64,000 nucleotides of DNA, taken from contig NZ_CP044232.1 in the NCBI RefSeq assembly GCF_008727775.1, positions 2,790,001 through 2,854,000 of the forward strand, in the 5' to 3' direction. The notes below the pieces were generated by a model. That model was not told where the DNA came from. It did no database searches and saw nothing but the letters and a program-made list of their open reading frames with translations. This DNA comes from Microbacterium lushaniae (GTDB taxonomy: Bacteria; Actinomycetota; Actinomycetes; Actinomycetales; Microbacteriaceae). Below, in pieces: positions 61,489 through 64,000 of the stretch. The first letter of the stretch is position 1, and each line of letters starts with the position of its first letter. The translations under genes and the position numbers were made by a program.

Positions 61489-63056
61489 CTCTGGCGCTCC
61501 GCCCATCGGAGGTAGGCCGTGTAGCGCTGATGGAGGTACTTCAGACTCATGAGGTCGTCGAAATCGCGACCGTACAGCTTGCCGGTGGCCGAGATCGCGC
61601 GCACGCGCGCCTCGATCTCGGTGAGACGGCGGGAGGCGTCCACGGCGCTCAGGCCGTCCAGCCCCGCATCGAGCTGGGTGAGCAGGTCGCGCACCGGGTC
61701 CTCGTGGCCGCGGCCCAGGGCATCGAACTGTCGGCACGACTCGGCGAACAGGTCGGCGAGCCAGCTCATGACGTCGGCGGCCAGCTCCCGCTCGGCTCCG
61801 ACGTCGAAGCGCGCATGCGTGGAGTTGGGCAGGAGCTTGCCGCGCAGCACGAACGGCAGCACCGCGGCGACGTCGTCGACGCCGACCGCGTCCCGCCCGC
61901 GGAACCACGCGATGGCCTTGGCGTAGACGATGAGGGTCTGCAGCGCCCGGACGGAGAGCCCGTTGATCGACTGCGCACCCAGATCGGCGGCGAGGTCGGC
62001 CCCCGAGTTCGCCTCGATCGCCTCGGCCACCCGCCCCCCGGCGGTGGTGACGGTGTCTTTCGTGCGGTACTCGAATCGCCGGCCGCCGGCCTGCACGAAC
62101 TCGAAGTGGCTCAGGAAGAACTCCAGCCGCCGCCGCACCTGCGCCGGCACCGGCACGGCCCGGATGGCCTCCCGCATCCGGGTCTGCTCGTCGGGTGCGA
62201 AGACGAGCTCCTCCGGAACGTGCTCCTCGGGCTTCTCCCCCGCCTCCACCCGCGCCACCAGCTCGTCGAAGAACCGGCTGTTGAAGCTCGCGGCCTGGAC
62301 GGTGACGTCCATCCGGTCGCGCAGGGCCTGGATGACAGGGAACGTGCCGCCGCCGGCGTCGTCGTTGGCGGTGAAGTACCAGCTCTCCACGCCCGAGGGC
62401 GGGGCCGTGCGGTGCATCTGGTCGTGGCTCTCGACGTATCCCTCGGCCACCATCGTCAGCAGCGCCGATTGGGTCTTGGTCGGGATGCGGTTGTACTCGT
62501 CGATGATCTTCACCGGCCGGGTGAGCCATTCGCGCCAGGCGATCCCGATCTCGGCGAGACTCGCGGCGTTGACGAGGTCGCGCGGCAACGGGATCCCGAC
62601 CAGGTCGCTGATGGTCAGCTGCGGCTGACCCTGCTGCACGCCGCGGCGCACCTCCTCGGCCGATGACCCTGCCAGCACGCCCATCAGCACGGCGACGGTC
62701 GTCTTGCCGCGGCCGGGGCCGCCCACCAGGAGACACTTGCCGCCGACGGCGAAGGTGAGCAGCGGAAGCAGCACGTTCGAGGAGAACGACGGCTCGGTGG
62801 GGAGGGTCAGCTCCGCACCGGCGTCGCCGAGCGGGAAGGTCACCGGGGCGCCGGTGGAGAACTCCACGTCGTAGTACGGCGAGATGACGGCGCGGTTGAC
62901 GATCCAGTAGTAGGTGCGGCGGAGCTTCTCATCCAGCGGCACGTGGGCGTCGGCCTCGGGAGTGCGGAAAAGGTCCTCCGCGGTGAGCTGCGATACCCCG
63001 GCGGATGCTGCGGGGGTCGTCGGTGACTCGGAGACCTTGTGCCAGCGATCCGCCAT
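61485..63056 (-). CDS. MoxR-family AAA+ ATPase
   Basis: A 523-residue ATPase. Walker A is GGPGRGKTT (112-120) and Walker B KIIDEYNR (183-190). The sensor region WYFTANDDAGGGTFPVIQAL and the arginine-containing ALRDRMDVTVQAASFNSRF follow, then a long helical C-terminal part. The N-terminal 90 residues are an extra domain not in minimal MoxR proteins. MoxR ATPases act as chaperones that load metals or remodel VWA-containing partners. The ATG at 63056 is nine bases after the nadR stop. It is followed by four tightly overlapping genes including the VWA protein. Confidence 0.9.
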   Translation of the reverse strand: MADRWHKVSESPTTPAASAGVSQLTAEDLFRTPEADAHVPLDEKLRRTYYWIVNRAVISPYYDVEFSTGAPVTFPLGDAGAELTLPTEPSFSSNVLLPLLTFAVGGKCLLVGGPGRGKTTVAVLMGVLAGSSAEEVRRGVQQGQPQLTISDLVGIPLPRDLVNAASLAEIGIAWREWLTRPVKIIDEYNRIPTKTQSALLTMVAEGYVESHDQMHRTAPPSGVESWYFTANDDAGGGTFPVIQALRDRMDVTVQAASFNSRFFDELVARVEAGEKPEEHVPEELVFAPDEQTRMREAIRAVPVPAQVRRRLEFFLSHFEFVQAGGRRFEYRTKDTVTTAGGRVAEAIEANSGADLAADLGAQSINGLSVRALQTLIVYAKAIAWFRGRDAVGVDDVAAVLPFVLRGKLLPNSTHARFDVGAERELAADVMSWLADLFAESCRQFDALGRGHEDPVRDLLTQLDAGLDGLSAVDASRRLTEIEARVRAISATGKLYGRDFDDLMSLKYLHQRYTAYLRWAERQR

Positions 63057-63065
63057 TTCGTCAGC

Positions 63066-64000
63066 CTATCGGCCGGCCCGGCGCTGCAGCGCGAGCTGCT
63101 CGTCCATCGGGCGCCCCTCCAGCGGCGCGGTGAAAGACAGCGCCCGCGCGAGCGCGTCGTGCACCGCGGGGAGCGCCGTGCGCACGCGGGCCGGGACGTC
63201 GCCACCCACCTCCAGCCACGGGACGGGCTGCCCCTGGAGCACCGCACGGAACCTCGCCTGCATGCGGGCGCGGATGTGCTCGCCGTCGCGGGTGCCGTCC
63301 TGGACGAAGGGGATCTCGTCACCGGTGAGCACGTACAGCGCCGGCCGGTGCTCGGCCGCACGCGCGAGGATGCGAGGTGCGGGCGCACCCATGTACCGCT
63401 CATGCCACAGCGCCGTCGCGAGCACATCGGTGTCGCACACGAGCACCGGCGCGGGCGTCTGCCGCAGCGCTGCATCCTCCATCGCGATCTGCCGGTCGAC
63501 GATGAGGTCGAACTCGTCGCCGCGCCAGGGTGCGGCGAGCCCGCCCTCGCGCGTGATCGACAGCTCGCGGCCGTACTCGGGCACCCAGAGCGTGCCCAGT
63601 TCGTCGGCGAGAGCGGCGGCCAACGTCGTGGAACCGGTCGATTCGGCACCGAGCACGACGATGCGCGGGGTCAGGGTCGCACGCACCGCGGGCGCGAGCT
63701 CGTGCCAGTGGGCGGCGAGGTCGGCGCGCACCGCCGCGCCCGACACCGGGTTGCGCACGCGGCCTGGATCCACCTGCACCCATGTCGCCCCCAGGCGTCG
63801 TGCGAGCTCCTCCCCGTAGGCATCCGACGTGAAGACGGCGTCGACGGGCGCATCGAGCGCGCCCGCGATGATCCTCGTGTGGGCATCCCACGCCGTCTCG
63901 GATGCGAAGTCCACAGGCGTGTCGTCGACGAACGCGACGACGTGGGCGGTGGGGTGCTCCTCGCGGATCCACTGCTCCCGCGCCGCGACGGTGACCGATT
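63066..64000 (-). CDS. nadR: NadR-like NMN adenylyltransferase/ribosylnicotinamide kinase, C-terminal part (cut by window edge)
   Basis: At least 310 residues are visible; the start lies beyond base 64000. The first part (REQWIREEHP ... DFASETAWDAHTRIIAGAL) belongs to the end of the NMN adenylyltransferase domain, and VRNPVSGAAVRADLAAHWHE is the characteristic NadR joint. The kinase domain begins VVLGAESTGSTTLAAALADE. Here the usual Walker A lysine is replaced by serine, which I have flagged. The product would make NAD from nicotinamide riboside via NMN. It lies nine bases upstream of the MoxR operon and is probably cotranscribed. Confidence 0.85.
   Translation of the reverse strand, partial: SVTVAAREQWIREEHPTAHVVAFVDDTPVDFASETAWDAHTRIIAGALDAPVDAVFTSDAYGEELARRLGATWVQVDPGRVRNPVSGAAVRADLAAHWHELAPAVRATLTPRIVVLGAESTGSTTLAAALADELGTLWVPEYGRELSITREGGLAAPWRGDEFDLIVDRQIAMEDAALRQTPAPVLVCDTDVLATALWHERYMGAPAPRILARAAEHRPALYVLTGDEIPFVQDGTRDGEHIRARMQARFRAVLQGQPVPWLEVGGDVPARVRTALPAVHDALARALSFTAPLEGRPMDEQLALQRRAGR

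Overview
The window is high-GC, densely packed DNA from an actinobacterium. A Microbacteriaceae member, most likely Microbacterium-like, is suggested by the long acidic N-terminal extension on NusG, the tRNA-Trp/secE/nusG order, CUT1 sugar transporters lacking their own ATPase, frequent GTG starts and the very frequent ATGA/GTGA/TGATG gene overlaps. No rRNA, CRISPR array, insertion sequence or prophage was seen, and no gene-free stretch exceeds about 300 bases.

Layout. (1) 1-5706: start of a P-type cation ATPase, then a CUT1 sugar ABC transporter (binding protein and two permeases) divergent from its LacI regulator across an operator cluster. (2) 5766-6958: rplL and rplJ with promoter and L10-type leader. 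(3) 7010-12190: two small membrane-protein genes, both apparently frameshifted, a YqaJ-like nuclease, an MFS drug exporter with its MarR regulator, and a quinone-oxidoreductase-like enzyme. (4) 12200-23800: an eight-gene minus-strand catabolic operon. It joins an Lsr-like importer and LsrF-like aldolase to an FGGY kinase, a GlpD/EryB-like flavoprotein and a class II aldolase/SDR fusion, and has a divergent GntR regulator, a clear promoter and an operator. (5) 23834-28070: an ArgP-like regulator and LysE exporter pair, acylphosphatase, and a polar amino-acid ABC importer. (6) 28250-34748: rplA and rplK, then five accessory genes, then nusG, secE and tRNA-Trp. (7) 34895-44467: a putrescine/GABA catabolic operon (gabT, amine oxidase, Usp, APC permease, gabD-like dehydrogenase) ending in a membrane-anchored HExxH protein and a lipoprotein, with a divergent PucR regulator. 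(8) 44477-46715: an SDR/TetR pair, a DUF2834 protein and three palindromic elements. (9) 46741-56217: a CoA-transferase, a CapA-like protein, a peptide-type ABC importer, a hydrolase and a MarR regulator, probably one regulon. (10) 56274-64000: an NYN-domain protein, a fourth palindromic element, and an operon of MoxR AAA ATPase, unknown protein, metallopeptidase-VWA (DUF2201-like), unknown protein and PaaK-like adenylating enzyme, following the end of nadR.

The best candidates for undescribed biology are the MoxR/VWA/ligase operon, the hybrid Lsr/Ery-type sugar locus, and a set of intergenic elements that share a nested-palindrome architecture but not a sequence. At least five otherwise intact genes carry a single apparent frameshift. 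Three of these are explained by one missing base in a G/C run, so sequencing error should be excluded before calling pseudogenes.
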